Shown in pieces: positions 7,004 to 15,327 of a DNA stretch of 64,000 bases. Below the pieces are notes generated by a model. It was not told where the DNA came from. It searched no databases and worked only from the letters and a program-made list of their open reading frames with translations. Position numbers and translations under genes: made by a program. The DNA comes from Pseudomonadota bacterium (GTDB taxonomy: Bacteria; Desulfobacterota; Desulfovibrionia; Desulfovibrionales; Desulfovibrionaceae), in contig JAEYOJ010000085.1 in the NCBI GenBank assembly GCA_023411815.1, forward strand, positions 18,037 through 82,036, written 5' to 3'. Position 1 is the first letter of the stretch; each line of letters begins with the position of its first letter.

Positions 7004-8713
7004 ATGCACATTCGCCACACCACCGATAGCCGCGCCAGCTTCCTGCGCGCCGCGTCCACGTCCGCCCTCCTGCTCGCCGCGCTTCTGCTCCTGCCAGCCA
7101 CCCAGGCCATCTCCGCGAACAGCAACCATTCCTTGACCGTGCGCGCCGACGGCACGGTCTGGGCCTGGGGAAACAACGACCACGGCCAACTCGGCGACGG
7201 TACGCTCAAGCCCGCGAGCCTGCCGAAGCAGGTCAAGGGCGGCACCGGCAAGAAATGGCTTGGCGGCATCAAGGCCGTCTCCGCCGGCTTGTGCCACTCC
7301 TTGGCCGTGGGGAACGACGGCACGGTCTGGGCCTGGGGATGGAACGATCAAGGGCAGTTGGGCAACGGGACGGCCAAGGACAGCCACGTTCCGGTGCAGG
7401 TCAAGGACAGCTCCGGAAAAGGCAGGCTTGAGGGCATTGTGGCCGTTTCCGCCGGCTTCAGCCACTCCCTGGCCCTGGCGAACGACGGCACGGTCTGGGC
7501 CTGGGGCAGCAACACCTCAGGCCAACTGGGCGACAAAACGGCTACGGACAGGACCTTGCCGGTGCAGGTCAAGGACAGCTCAGGCGAGGGCAAGCTTGAG
7601 GGCATAGTCGCCATCAGCGCCGGTGACGTCCACTCCCTGGCCCTGTCGAACGACGGCACGGTCTGGGCCTGGGGAGCCAACAACCATGGCCAGTTGGGCG
7701 ACGAGACTACTGACGACAGGAGTAAGCCTATGCAGGTTAAGGACAGCTCAGGTGGGAGCCAGCTTGGCGGCATCAAAGGCGTCTCCGCCGGCTTCTATCA
7801 TTCCCTGGCCGTGGGGAATGACGGGTTTGTCTGGGCCTGGGGAAGGAACGATTATGGCCAGCTGGGCGACTGGACTACCGAAGATAGGAGTAAGCCGGTG
7901 CAGGTCAAGGACAGCCCAAGCGGGAGCCAGCTTGGCGGCATCAAATCCGTCTCCGCCGGCGTGTATCATTCTCTGGCCCTGGGAGACGACGGGTCAGTTT
8001 GGGCCTGGGGAAACAACGAGCACGGCCAGTTGGACGACGAGACTTCGGGCGATGAGACTTTGGACGATGAGACTATCGACGACAGGTGTAAGCCGGTTCA
8101 GGTCAAGTACGGCTCCGGCACAGACTCGCTTGGCGGCATCAAGGCCATCTCCTCTTGTGGGGAGCACTCACTGGCTGTGGGGAACGACGGTTCGGTCTGG
8201 GCCTGGGGAAGGAACCATTGGGGCCAGTTGGGCGACGGAACGACAGCGGACAGGGGCTCGCCGGTGCGGGTCAAGGGGCCGGACAGTTTGGGTTTCCTTG
8301 ATCTGACCCTCTATATCATCCCGCATGGCTCCACAGGCGACAAGCCTCATACGACCTGGTTCAAGGCCTTCCACTCCTCGGCGGCCACCCTCAAGAAGTG
8401 GAGCTTCGGCGATGGCGCCACGAGCAAGGAGAGCGCCCCCAGCCACACCTTCACCGAAGCCGGTGTCTATCCGGTGACCCTGACCGTGGATGCGCAGGGA
8501 AGCGAGCAGTCCACCTCGGTCGAGGTCGTGGTGCAGGACCCGTATTCCTCGGATGGCGGCTCCACCTCGCCGGGTAGCGGCGGCTCAGCGGGCGGATGCT
8601 CGCTGGGTCCCGGCGCCGATTATGGCCTGGAGTGGCTGCTGCTGGCCGGCGGGGCCATGCTGGTCAGGATGCGCAAACACGCAATCCAGGGTCCGGGCGG
8701 AAATCGGATGTGA
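7004..8713 (+). CDS. Secreted RCC1-repeat propeller with PKD domain and C-terminal sorting signal
   Basis: A 569-residue protein. A signal peptide (hydrophobic ALLLAALLLLPATQA around residues 22-36) precedes seven RCC1 repeats of about 55 residues, each carrying HSLAxxNDGTVWAWGxNxxGQLGD; seven is the number needed to close one propeller. A PKD-like domain follows (WSFGDGATS, then HTFTEAGVYPVTLTV). The C-terminus has GGSAGGCSLGPGADYGLEW, a hydrophobic helix and a basic end (RMRK), a Cys-containing tripartite signal of the CTERM kind that anchors or processes surface proteins. ATG 7004 has a GAGG site; the frame is open upstream to 6734 but lacks a signal peptide there. Repeat 6 carries a small acidic duplication. 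Extracellular adhesion or binding is likely; the ligand is unknown. Confidence 0.88.
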   Translation: MHIRHTTDSRASFLRAASTSALLLAALLLLPATQAISANSNHSLTVRADGTVWAWGNNDHGQLGDGTLKPASLPKQVKGGTGKKWLGGIKAVSAGLCHSLAVGNDGTVWAWGWNDQGQLGNGTAKDSHVPVQVKDSSGKGRLEGIVAVSAGFSHSLALANDGTVWAWGSNTSGQLGDKTATDRTLPVQVKDSSGEGKLEGIVAISAGDVHSLALSNDGTVWAWGANNHGQLGDETTDDRSKPMQVKDSSGGSQLGGIKGVSAGFYHSLAVGNDGFVWAWGRNDYGQLGDWTTEDRSKPVQVKDSPSGSQLGGIKSVSAGVYHSLALGDDGSVWAWGNNEHGQLDDETSGDETLDDETIDDRCKPVQVKYGSGTDSLGGIKAISSCGEHSLAVGNDGSVWAWGRNHWGQLGDGTTADRGSPVRVKGPDSLGFLDLTLYIIPHGSTGDKPHTTWFKAFHSSAATLKKWSFGDGATSKESAPSHTFTEAGVYPVTLTVDAQGSEQSTSVEVVVQDPYSSDGGSTSPGSGGSAGGCSLGPGADYGLEWLLLAGGAMLVRMRKHAIQGPGGNRM

Positions 8714-8719
8714 ACAGGT

Positions 8720-8755
8720 CTGGCCGGAGATAACAGGCCAGGCCCCTCTTTTTTT
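8720..8755 (+). terminator. Probable terminator of the RCC1 gene
   Basis: A CTGGCC...GGCCAG stem with a 10-base loop begins 7 bases after the stop and is followed by a CCTC then T-rich run (8748-8755). Confidence 0.6.
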
Positions 8756-8813
8756 GAGCCGTCCGGATAAATGGCCGAAGGAAAGCCGGAAGCGCTATCA
8801 CCGCCCTGAAGGG

Positions 8814-8851
8814 CAAAACGGACGATCCGGCAGCTTTGCCGGACCGTCCGT
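8814..8851 (-). terminator. Terminator for the 8909-9241 gene (minus strand)
   Basis: Read on the minus strand, ACGGACGGTCCGGCA / TGCCGGATCGTCCGT pairs around a short loop and is followed by TTTTGCCC. It sits 60 bases beyond the stop of the minus-strand gene. Confidence 0.6.
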
Positions 8852-8908
8852 CAAGAAATCTCGGTTCCAGGAGGCCGCAGCCTGCCGGCGGGTTCCGGGC
8901 GGAGCCCG

Positions 8909-9241
8909 CTATTTCTTTGGCTGGAGCATGACGGCAGTGCCGTAGCAGCTGTAGAAGCGGTCGCCCTCGGGATGGAAGGCCACGTTCTCGCGGTAGGCGA
9001 GAACCGCCTCGGCCCCGGCGTCCATGGCGCGGGCGATGAGACCGTAGAAGGCCGTGTCGAAGTTGTAGCCGCGGGCTACCACCAGCCCGAAGACAAGCTT
9101 CACGTCCCGGCCATCGATGGCATCCGTGGTCACGATCTTGAACTTGCCGCTCAGATAGGCATCGCGCGCATGGTCATGCAGCTGCTCGCGGCTCTCGTCT
9201 TCACTGTCGTTTTTGTATTTTTTGCTGCCGCCGAATATCAT
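8909..9241 (-). CDS. YbjQ/UPF0145-like protein
   Basis: A 110-residue soluble protein. The core KIVTTDAIDGRDV...FGLVVARGY...AMDAGAEAVLAYREN...YGTAVML follows the pattern of the YbjQ (UPF0145, putative heavy-metal-binding) family: a start strand with TT..I.G, a central GAxAV helix-strand and a closing GTAV strand. The first 20 residues (GGSKKYKNDSEDESRE) are charged and not part of the family core. Start ATG 9241 has a GGGGAGG site. It stands alone, with its own terminator at 8814. Function in the family is not established. Confidence 0.6.
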   Translation of the reverse strand: MIFGGSKKYKNDSEDESREQLHDHARDAYLSGKFKIVTTDAIDGRDVKLVFGLVVARGYNFDTAFYGLIARAMDAGAEAVLAYRENVAFHPEGDRFYSCYGTAVMLQPKK

Positions 9242-9354
9242 CCACGCCTCCCCGCTTGCGTTCTCCGGTTTCCGGGCGGAATTTTGACGCCCGGCGTTCT
9301 ACACCAGCCCATGTGCATTAAACAGGCCAAGCGGAAGGCGGTTGGGGAATGGAG

Positions 9355-9537
9355 CTACGTCCGGACGGCAAGCAGGGTGCCGCGCAACTCCTCGTTGACG
9401 GGCGGCCGCGGCGAGTTGCGCTGGCTGAATGTCTCGGCGTAGTGCAGGCGACTCTTGGCCAGTTCGACTTCGCGCCGTATGGCCGCCCAGTCGACGCTTT
9501 GGACCTGCCGGACGTTGCTGTTCGCAGACTCTCGCAT
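9355..9537 (-). CDS. Small protein of unknown function (60 aa)
   Basis: ATG 9537 is preceded by GGAGGTGA at ideal spacing, which is the main support. The protein has no signal peptide or membrane helix; the middle (DWAAIRREVELAKSRLHYAETF) should form an amphipathic helix, and the C-terminus is NEELRGTLLAVRT. The frame is open further upstream, but that extension lacks a ribosome site and lies in the divergent spacer to comB. No family recognised. Confidence 0.55.
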   Translation of the reverse strand: MRESANSNVRQVQSVDWAAIRREVELAKSRLHYAETFSQRNSPRPPVNEELRGTLLAVRT

Positions 9538-9734
9538 ACGGTCACCTCCGCTTGCAGGATACTCCGCACTCTGGCAATTAACAAGCTGAGGCCTCCAGGC
9601 TTTACTCGACGCACTCCCGGCGGTAAGGACCTGATTCAGCCGGCTCACCGACGCTGGACGATTGCGGCCGGTTTCGAGAACCCGGCCAAATCAGCGAGTG
9701 CAACAGTCAGCGAGACCCGTGCGGGAGAATCGTC

Positions 9735-10457
9735 ATGCAGATATCCATCCACGCCCTGCTGGGGGGCGCGCACCACGCCAAGGGCCTGACCGTCGTCATC
9801 GACGTGTTCCGGGCCTTTTCCACGGCCTGCTACACGCTCAAGGCCGGGGCGGCGTGCATCATACCCGTGGCCGAACTGGAGCAGGCCTACGCCCTCAAGC
9901 GCGAGCATCCCGATTGGCTGCTCATGGGCGAGCGCGGGGGCATCAAGCAGCCGGGTTTCGACTTCGGCAACTCGCCCACGGAAGTCGAGGCCGCGGACCT
10001 CTCGGGCCGTACGGTGGTGCACACCACGAGCGCGGGCACGCAGGGCTTGGCCGCGGCCATGTCCGCCCCCGAGGTCAGCGAGGTGCTGACCGGCAGCTTC
10101 GTCAACCTGGGAGCCACGATCGCGTACATCAGGCGCCGCGCTCCCGAGGCGGTCACGTTCGTGGCCATGGGCACGGCAGGCCGGGAGCGTAGCGGCGAGG
10201 ACGACCTGTGCGCCATGTACATGAAGAACGAACTGCAGGGCGTGCCCAACAGGTTCGAGGCAATCAAGGGCTATCTGGCGACCATCGAATCGGCCCGAAA
10301 GTTCTTCGACCCCAAGGCCGAATACGCCCCGGAGCGCGACTTCGAGCTGTGCACGGCCCTGGACCGTTTCGACTTCGCGCTCGTCGCCGGGCGCGGCGAA
10401 GATGGACTTCTAACATTGCGCGCGGCCATTCCCGCGCCTTCCGAGCATGAGACTTAA
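9735..10457 (+). CDS. comB: 2-phosphosulfolactate phosphatase family (ComB)
   Basis: A 240-residue protein of the ComB family, which removes phosphate from 2-phosphosulfolactate in coenzyme M biosynthesis in archaea and some bacteria. Conserved blocks are VIDVFRAFSTACY near residue 23, MGERGGIKQPGFDFGNSP near residue 65, and VHTTSAGTQGL near residue 97, the family's metal and phosphate-binding signature. There is no comA, comC or comDE nearby, and sulfate reducers are not known to make coenzyme M, so a different sulfonate or phosphate substrate is plausible. It overlaps the next gene by 11 bases. Confidence 0.85.
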   Translation: MQISIHALLGGAHHAKGLTVVIDVFRAFSTACYTLKAGAACIIPVAELEQAYALKREHPDWLLMGERGGIKQPGFDFGNSPTEVEAADLSGRTVVHTTSAGTQGLAAAMSAPEVSEVLTGSFVNLGATIAYIRRRAPEAVTFVAMGTAGRERSGEDDLCAMYMKNELQGVPNRFEAIKGYLATIESARKFFDPKAEYAPERDFELCTALDRFDFALVAGRGEDGLLTLRAAIPAPSEHET

Positions 10458-11253
10458 AAGAAACCTCTTTTTGCTTGCCGCGGCCTGCCTGCTGCTCGCC
10501 CCGGCCCCGGCCCTGTCCGCCGCCCCTATCCAGCCCCCTCCCGAATCAGCAGCATTGCCCTTTGAACCCGGCGAGCGCCTGCACTTCGCGCTCAAGTGGG
10601 AGCGCATCACCGTGGCCGACGCGGTCCTGGCCGTGGAGAAATTCATGGAGCTGGAGGGCCGCCCGGCGCTGCACATCTCCATGACCGCCCAGACTCGGCC
10701 GTTCTTCGACTTCTTCTACAAGGTGCGCGACCGCATAGATTCCTACGTGGCCCCGGACGCGCGCAGTTCGCTCCTGCTGGCCAAGAAACAGCGCGAGGGC
10801 GGCTACCGCCGCAACTACACGGTGCGGTTCGATCAGCAGGAGGGCAAGGCCTTCTACGAGAGCTCCAGCGGCAACAAGGAGGTCACGGAGATCATGCCCG
10901 GCCGGACCCTGGACGAACTGGCCGTGTACTACTTCTTCCGGCTCATCCCGGAGCTGAAGGCCGGCCAGACCCTGACCAGCCCGGTCACGGACGGCAAGAA
11001 GTTCGTCGTGGGCGAGGCCAGGGTCATCCGCCGCGAGACCGTGAACGTGGAGGCCGGCACGTTCGATACATTTCTGGTGGAGCCGGATCTCAAGCACCTG
11101 GGCGGCGTGTTCAAACAGAGCGACGACGCCGTGCTGCAGATCTGGGTCACGGACGACGCGCACCGCATACCGGTCAAGATACGCGGCAAGGTCGCGGTGG
11201 GGCACTTCAATGCCGAGCTGACCAGGGCCGAGGGGCTGAAGGCCGCTTCTTGA
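10447..11253 (+). CDS. Exported DUF3108 protein
   Basis: A 268-residue protein with a clear signal peptide (LFLLAAACLLLAPAPALSA, cleavage near residue 25). The mature part matches DUF3108: a YxxxW-like opening (GERLHFALKWERITVADA), a repeated beta-rich fold, and a C-terminal RIPVKIRGKVAVGHFNAELT. DUF3108 proteins are periplasmic beta-clamshell proteins of unknown role. The start overlaps the comB end, so the two are co-transcribed, and the hairpin pair at 11264 closes the unit. Confidence 0.8.
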   Translation: MRLKRNLFLLAAACLLLAPAPALSAAPIQPPPESAALPFEPGERLHFALKWERITVADAVLAVEKFMELEGRPALHISMTAQTRPFFDFFYKVRDRIDSYVAPDARSSLLLAKKQREGGYRRNYTVRFDQQEGKAFYESSSGNKEVTEIMPGRTLDELAVYYFFRLIPELKAGQTLTSPVTDGKKFVVGEARVIRRETVNVEAGTFDTFLVEPDLKHLGGVFKQSDDAVLQIWVTDDAHRIPVKIRGKVAVGHFNAELTRAEGLKAAS

Positions 11254-11263
11254 AGCAGTTGAC

Positions 11264-11340
11264 CCGAGAGAGGGGGCAGCCCGCCAGGGCGGTTCGCCCC
11301 TCTCTCGGAATCCCTCCCGGCAGGGAGCGCCGCTCCCTGC
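11264..11340. repeat. GC-rich double-hairpin element (family 2, copy 1)
   Basis: Hairpin one pairs CCGAGAGAGGGG with the CCCCTCTCTCGG ending at 11308. Hairpin two is CAGGGAGCG / CGCTCCCTG (11321-11339). The linker CCCGGCAGGG recurs in the sister element at 17891. It lies between the convergent DUF3108 gene and tatD and could serve both as a transcription end. Confidence 0.75.
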
Positions 11341-11378
11341 ACTCATGTTTTCATTCCGTTTGCGATGCGCCGTAGCCT

Positions 11379-12212
11379 CTATTCAGGCAGCTCCAGCCCG
11401 AAGAACGCGGCGGCCGTGCGGCCCATGCGCCTCCAGGCCTCCTCGATGGGCAGGCCCTTGAGCTGCGCGATGCGCGCGGCGGTGAACACGGCCAGGGCCG
11501 GCTCGTTGCGCTTGCCGCGCCAGGGCTCGGGCGTCAGGTAGGGGCAGTCGGTCTCCACCACCAGCCGGTCCATGTCCGCGGCGGCCACGGCACGGGCCAG
11601 CTCCACGTTCTTGGAATAGGTCACCGGGCCCGGAATGGACAGCAGCCAGCCGCGCGCGAGCAGCTCGCGGGCCATGGCCTCGTCGCCGCCGAAGCAGTGC
11701 CAGAGCAGGGGGCGGTCCCTGAAACCCATGTCGTCGAGCACGGCCAGCGTCTCGGCGAAGGCGTCGCGGCTGTGCACCACCACGCGCAGGTCCCGCTCGC
11801 GGGCCAGGGCCAGCTGCGCGCGCAGGGCCGGGTATTGCTTCTCGGGCGGCACGTCCTTCCAATAGAAGTCCAGGCCGATCTCGCCCATGGCCCTGATCCG
11901 ATCATCCGAGGCAAAGGCCGCGTCCAGGGCCGCCAGGGTAGCGTCCGAGCACTTGTCCGCATCGGTGGGATGCACGCCGAGCAGGAAAAAGACCTCGGGC
12001 CGGCCGTCGAACAGAGTCTTGTTGGCCCGATAGGCGTCCGGGCCCAGGAACACCTGGCCCACGGCCGCGATGCCCGAGGCAGCAGCGCGGTCCAGGACCT
12101 GCGTCAGGTCGTCGCGGAATTCCCTGCTGTCCAGGTGGGCGTGCGTTTCCACGCCGACGCGCGGCAAATGCAGGCTTTCGGGGGGCGTGCGCTCCGGTTT
12201 CTTCTTCGACAT
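11379..12212 (-). CDS. TatD family hydrolase (deoxyribonuclease)
   Basis: A 277-residue metal-dependent hydrolase. Metal ligands are visible in VETHAHLD (residues 21-28), MGEIGLDFYW (Glu), VVVHSRDA (His), LLWHCFGG (His) and VETDCPYLTPEPWRGKRNEPA (Asp), all standard for TatD. ATG 12212 is preceded by AGGAA at 7 bases. The family includes 3'-5' DNA/RNA exonucleases and D-aminoacyl-tRNA deacylase-like members; the exact substrate cannot be told. Confidence 0.92.
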   Translation of the reverse strand: MSKKKPERTPPESLHLPRVGVETHAHLDSREFRDDLTQVLDRAAASGIAAVGQVFLGPDAYRANKTLFDGRPEVFFLLGVHPTDADKCSDATLAALDAAFASDDRIRAMGEIGLDFYWKDVPPEKQYPALRAQLALARERDLRVVVHSRDAFAETLAVLDDMGFRDRPLLWHCFGGDEAMARELLARGWLLSIPGPVTYSKNVELARAVAAADMDRLVVETDCPYLTPEPWRGKRNEPALAVFTAARIAQLKGLPIEEAWRRMGRTAAAFFGLELPE

Positions 12213-12409
12213 GGTCGTTCCTGATCGCTTTGGGGAGGAGCATTGCCTCCCTGGCCCGGCGCCGACAGCGGGGTGATTGGTCGCGCGGGCATGATCGATA
12301 CCCCGCGCGGCTCTCGTGCCCAAGGGCTTGCGGGCGATTGGCTTTGTTTCGTGATTTCCGTTGCGCGGCAGGTCAGGTCCTCTTCAAGAACCCCAGCCGG
12401 CGATTTGAT

Positions 12410-12438
12410 AGTATATCAGAAAACCAACCAGGCCCCAA
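12410..12438 (-). promoter_or_regulatory. Possible promoter for tatD
   Basis: On the minus strand TTGGGG (12438-12433), a 17-base spacer, then TATACT (12415-12410). The -10 is good and the -35 poor. It would give a 5' leader of about 190 bases. Nothing else stands out in the 303-base gap 12213-12515. Confidence 0.4.
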
Positions 12439-12515
12439 GTCCGTGGCCGACCTCCGCCACGGGCGCAAGACAACGGCGGAGCATGGGCCGTATTTCGGGC
12501 ATCCCTTCCGATGCT

Positions 12516-13526
12516 TCAGGCCGGTTGGCCGAAGGTAGCCCACAAGGCCGTGACGGCCTCGCGCTGGCGCTCCAGTGAGTAGTCCTGGACAGTACGCCGG
12601 CCGGCTTCCAGGGCCGCGCGCAAGCGCGGATCATCCGCGAGCCACCAGTGCGCCGCCGTCTCCAGGGCCAGGGCCGCGGCCAGCACGTCGCCGTCGGCGC
12701 ACCACAGGCCGTTGCCGCCCCAGACGACTTCGCGCAGGGGGAACCAGGGCGCGTACGAACCGGGGAAATCGGTTGCCTGGCGCATGTAGTCGAAGCCGCC
12801 GAAACCGGCGAAGCCCACGGGCAGGCAGCCGCAGGCCATGGCCTCCAGGGGCGGCAGGCCCAGCCCCTCGGGAAAGCCGGTGGCCAGGAAAAGATGCGTC
12901 GAGCGCAGGGCCTCGGCCACGCCGCGAGCGTCCAGCCCGGCGATGGGCAGCCACTCCACGTTCAGGCGACCGGCCGTGCGTGCGGCGAAGACCTCGCGCA
13001 CGCGGTCCAGCACGGCCTTGTTCTTGCGCGGCATGCAGGCGATGCGCAGCGGGCCCGACGGTTTGGCCTCAGCCGGGTAAAACAGACTCAGGTCGATGCC
13101 GGGCCGCAGCACAGGACAGTCCAGGCCCAGCGCCTGCCCGATGAACCAGGCCACGGGCTGCGACACGGCCAGCATGCTTACGGGCAGCCTGCGCCAATCG
13201 ACTCCGGCGGGCAGGGAGGAAAACAGATAGGCCTGGTTCTGGCAGTAGACCAGGCAGCGCGCTCCGGCCGAAATGCCCGGCAGCAGGGCGTTGGCCCAGC
13301 CCTCGGGCGTGAGCCAGATGTCGTCCGGCTTGAGGTTTAGCTCCTGCCAGGGCAGCAGCGGCACATGTTCGGCCAGGCCTTGGGGCCGCCAGCCCTGCTC
13401 GCGCAGCACGAGCCGTACCGGGAAGCGGGCGGCGTGCAGGTGCGCGGCCAGGGCGCAGAGCACGGCCACGCCGCCCGTGGCCTGCCTGACCGGCGGGATG
13501 AAGATGAAGGTGCGCGGTGCGTTCAT
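12516..13526 (-). CDS. Glycosyltransferase, GT4-like
   Basis: A 336-residue GT-B enzyme. The N-terminal half opens FIFIPPVRQATGGVAVL (a glycine-rich acceptor-side loop), and the C-terminal half has LRPGIDLSLFYP, RIACMPRKNKAVLDRV and FPEGLGLPPLEAMACGCLPVGFAGFGG, the EGxGLPxxEAM nucleotide-sugar motif of GT4. There is no membrane helix. The start overlaps the stop of the GT2 gene by four bases, so they are coupled. The sugar product is unknown. Confidence 0.85.
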   Translation of the reverse strand: MNAPRTFIFIPPVRQATGGVAVLCALAAHLHAARFPVRLVLREQGWRPQGLAEHVPLLPWQELNLKPDDIWLTPEGWANALLPGISAGARCLVYCQNQAYLFSSLPAGVDWRRLPVSMLAVSQPVAWFIGQALGLDCPVLRPGIDLSLFYPAEAKPSGPLRIACMPRKNKAVLDRVREVFAARTAGRLNVEWLPIAGLDARGVAEALRSTHLFLATGFPEGLGLPPLEAMACGCLPVGFAGFGGFDYMRQATDFPGSYAPWFPLREVVWGGNGLWCADGDVLAAALALETAAHWWLADDPRLRAALEAGRRTVQDYSLERQREAVTALWATFGQPA

Positions 13527-14266
13527 GTGGCCAGCTTGGTCATGGATCTGGGCAGCACGTTACGCCTGCGGGCCAGAAGGGTTTCCTGGCGGGCCCTGGG
13601 CTTGTCGCGGCGTTCCAGCGATCCCGCATGCATGTAGTACAATCCTAGGCATTCGGGGATGAGCCTGAAGCGTTCGCCGCCTGCGGCCAGGCGCAGCCAG
13701 AAGTCGTAGTCGCCGGCCGAAGTGAAGTCGCGGTCGAACCAACCATAGCGTTCGTGCAGGCTCTTTCGCCACATGGGCTGGGGGCCAAGATAACAATATG
13801 TAGCGAGCGTGCGCGCGTCGAACACCGGCCAATCCGTGCGGCCCACGGCGTGCGGCTCATGCCAGGTGGCGTTCTCGGTCATGGTGATCAGGGCGTTGGC
13901 GTATACCAGGGCCAGTTCCGGCGCGGAGTCGAGCTCGCGGGCCATGCGCGCCAGGGCCTCGGGCGCGTGGCGATCGTCGGCGTTGGCGTTCGTCACATAA
14001 CGCCCGCGCGCCGCTCGGATTCCGCGGTTCCAGGCGCCGTAGATCGTCTCGGTCTGGTCCGTGCGCAGGTAGACGACGTTGTCCGGCCAGCGCTCGCGGT
14101 AGGCGGACACGATCTCCCTCTCGTTCTCGGGCGAGCCCGAGTCGACGATGATGATCTCCAGGCCCGGCATGAGGCTTTGGGCCAGCAGGTCGTCCAGGCA
14201 GCCGCGCAGGAAACGCGAGCATTTGAAGGCCGAAATGATGGCCGAAACAGTGGGCTGATCGTGCAT
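13523..14266 (-). CDS. Glycosyltransferase family 2
   Basis: A 247-residue GT-A enzyme. It opens PTVSAIISAFKCSRFLRGCLDDLLAQS, with EIIIVDSGSPENEREI, NRGIRAARGRYVTNANADDRH (the DxD-like site with DDRH) and SAGDYDFWLRLAAGG (the ED/DYDFWLR acceptor motif). It is the first gene of a two-gene transferase unit and overlaps the GT4 gene (ATGA). The unit is insulated from the hsp20 genes upstream by a terminator at 14336. Confidence 0.88.
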   Translation of the reverse strand: MHDQPTVSAIISAFKCSRFLRGCLDDLLAQSLMPGLEIIIVDSGSPENEREIVSAYRERWPDNVVYLRTDQTETIYGAWNRGIRAARGRYVTNANADDRHAPEALARMARELDSAPELALVYANALITMTENATWHEPHAVGRTDWPVFDARTLATYCYLGPQPMWRKSLHERYGWFDRDFTSAGDYDFWLRLAAGGERFRLIPECLGLYYMHAGSLERRDKPRARQETLLARRRNVLPRSMTKLAT

Positions 14267-14335
14267 GCTTAAAGGTAAGGCGGTTGGAGATTGGGCCGTC
14301 CGGCCGGTGTTGGCTACCTAGCGCATTCGGAGAGG

Positions 14336-14361
14336 AAAAAAAAGGAGCCCTCGCGGGCTCC
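14336..14361 (-). terminator. Terminator of the hsp20 pair
   Basis: On the minus strand GGAGCCC-GCGA-GGGCTCC is followed by eight or more T residues, 27 bases after the stop of the 14388 gene. Confidence 0.92.
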
Positions 14362-14387
14362 CGAACTGGACGATCCAGCGGGCCGCT

Positions 14388-14777
14388 CTATCCGGCCTGG
14401 ATCTCGATGCGCTTGGGCTGCATTTTCTCCGCCTTGGGCAGGTGCAGCTCCAGCACGCCGTTCTTCATGTTGGCCTTGATGTTCTCGCGGTTCACGGCGT
14501 CGGACAGGGTGAAGGTGCGCGTGTACTCGCCGCTGGTGAACTCCATGGCCAGGGTTTCTCCCTTGACCTGCGTCGGGTGCACGGCCTTGCCCGAGACCTT
14601 GAGCTCGTTGTCGTGCAGGTCGATGACCAGGTCTTCCCTGCGCACGCCGGGCAGATCCATGAAGATGTGGAAGCCGTCCTCGCGCTCGATGATGTCCGTG
14701 GCCGGACGCACGAGGGGATAGCGCTTCTCCTGTTCGGCCTGCCGGGGCTGTTCGCTCTTCTTCACGTCGTTGCTCAT
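14388..14777 (-). CDS. Hsp20/alpha-crystallin small heat-shock protein (second)
   Basis: A 129-residue chaperone that holds unfolding proteins. The alpha-crystallin domain runs from about residue 30, with FHIFMDLPGVRREDLVIDLHDNELKVSGK, the closing GVLELHLPKAE, and an IEI-type end (RIEIQAG) that docks in oligomers. The N-terminal arm is short and polar. Start ATG has AAGGAGG and lies 10 bases after the first hsp20 gene, forming an operon ended by the terminator at 14336. Confidence 0.93.
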   Translation of the reverse strand: MSNDVKKSEQPRQAEQEKRYPLVRPATDIIEREDGFHIFMDLPGVRREDLVIDLHDNELKVSGKAVHPTQVKGETLAMEFTSGEYTRTFTLSDAVNRENIKANMKNGVLELHLPKAEKMQPKRIEIQAG

Positions 14778-14787
14778 GTCCGCCTCC

Positions 14788-15201
14788 TTACGCCACGTCG
14801 ATGCTGATCTTCTTGGGTTGGGCTTCCTCGGCCTTGGGCAGGGTGATCTCCAGGATGCCGCTGACGAGCTTGGCCTTGATGGCCTCGCGATTCACCGGAA
14901 TGCCCAGGCTGATGACGCGCTGGAAGGCGCCCACGGGCCGCTCCTGGCGGAAGTACTTGCCCTGCTCGCCCTTGCGCTCGCCCTTGATGACCAGGCTCTT
15001 GTCCGTAAGGGTCAGCTCGAGATCCTCCATGGACACGCCGGGAATCTCGGCGCTGACATAGAGGTTCCGGTCATCCTCGGTGATGTTCAGGGGCGGGTAG
15101 GCCAGGCGGCGTTCGCTCAGCGCGTAGGGTCGGGTGAACTCCTCGATGAGCCGGTCGAACTGCCTCGGGAAATCGTAGAAGGTGCTGAAGTCGATGACCA
15201 T
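14788..15201 (-). CDS. Hsp20/alpha-crystallin small heat-shock protein (first)
   Basis: A 137-residue paralog of the next gene. It has an aromatic N-terminal arm (MVIDFSTFYDFPRQFDRLIEEF), an alpha-crystallin domain with LYVSAEIPGVSMEDLELTLTDKSLVIKGERK, the closing GILEITLPKAEEAQPKKISI, and an ISI-type tail. The two differ most in the N-terminal arm, which suggests mixed oligomers. Transcribed from a CTTGAC-type promoter about 60 bases upstream. Confidence 0.94.
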   Translation of the reverse strand: MVIDFSTFYDFPRQFDRLIEEFTRPYALSERRLAYPPLNITEDDRNLYVSAEIPGVSMEDLELTLTDKSLVIKGERKGEQGKYFRQERPVGAFQRVISLGIPVNREAIKAKLVSGILEITLPKAEEAQPKKISIDVA

Positions 15202-15246
15202 GAGTATGCTCCTCCTGAGGGCGAAGAGGTTGATCTTGCACCCTGC

Positions 15247-15274
15247 ACATTAAAACCGGAGGAGAGATAGTCAA
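15247..15274 (-). promoter_or_regulatory. Promoter of the hsp20 pair
   Basis: On the minus strand CTTGACT contains the -35 TTGACT (15274-15269), a 16-base spacer and TAATGT (15252-15247). CTTGA at -35 is shared with heat-shock sigma-32 promoters, but the -10 is not the CCCCATNT type, so the sigma factor is open. No CIRCE inverted repeat is present. Confidence 0.5.
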
Positions 15275-15327
15275 GTATCTTCCGTGACTAAGGGCATCAC
15301 ACGGGCCGGGACGGCCCGCGAGGCCGA

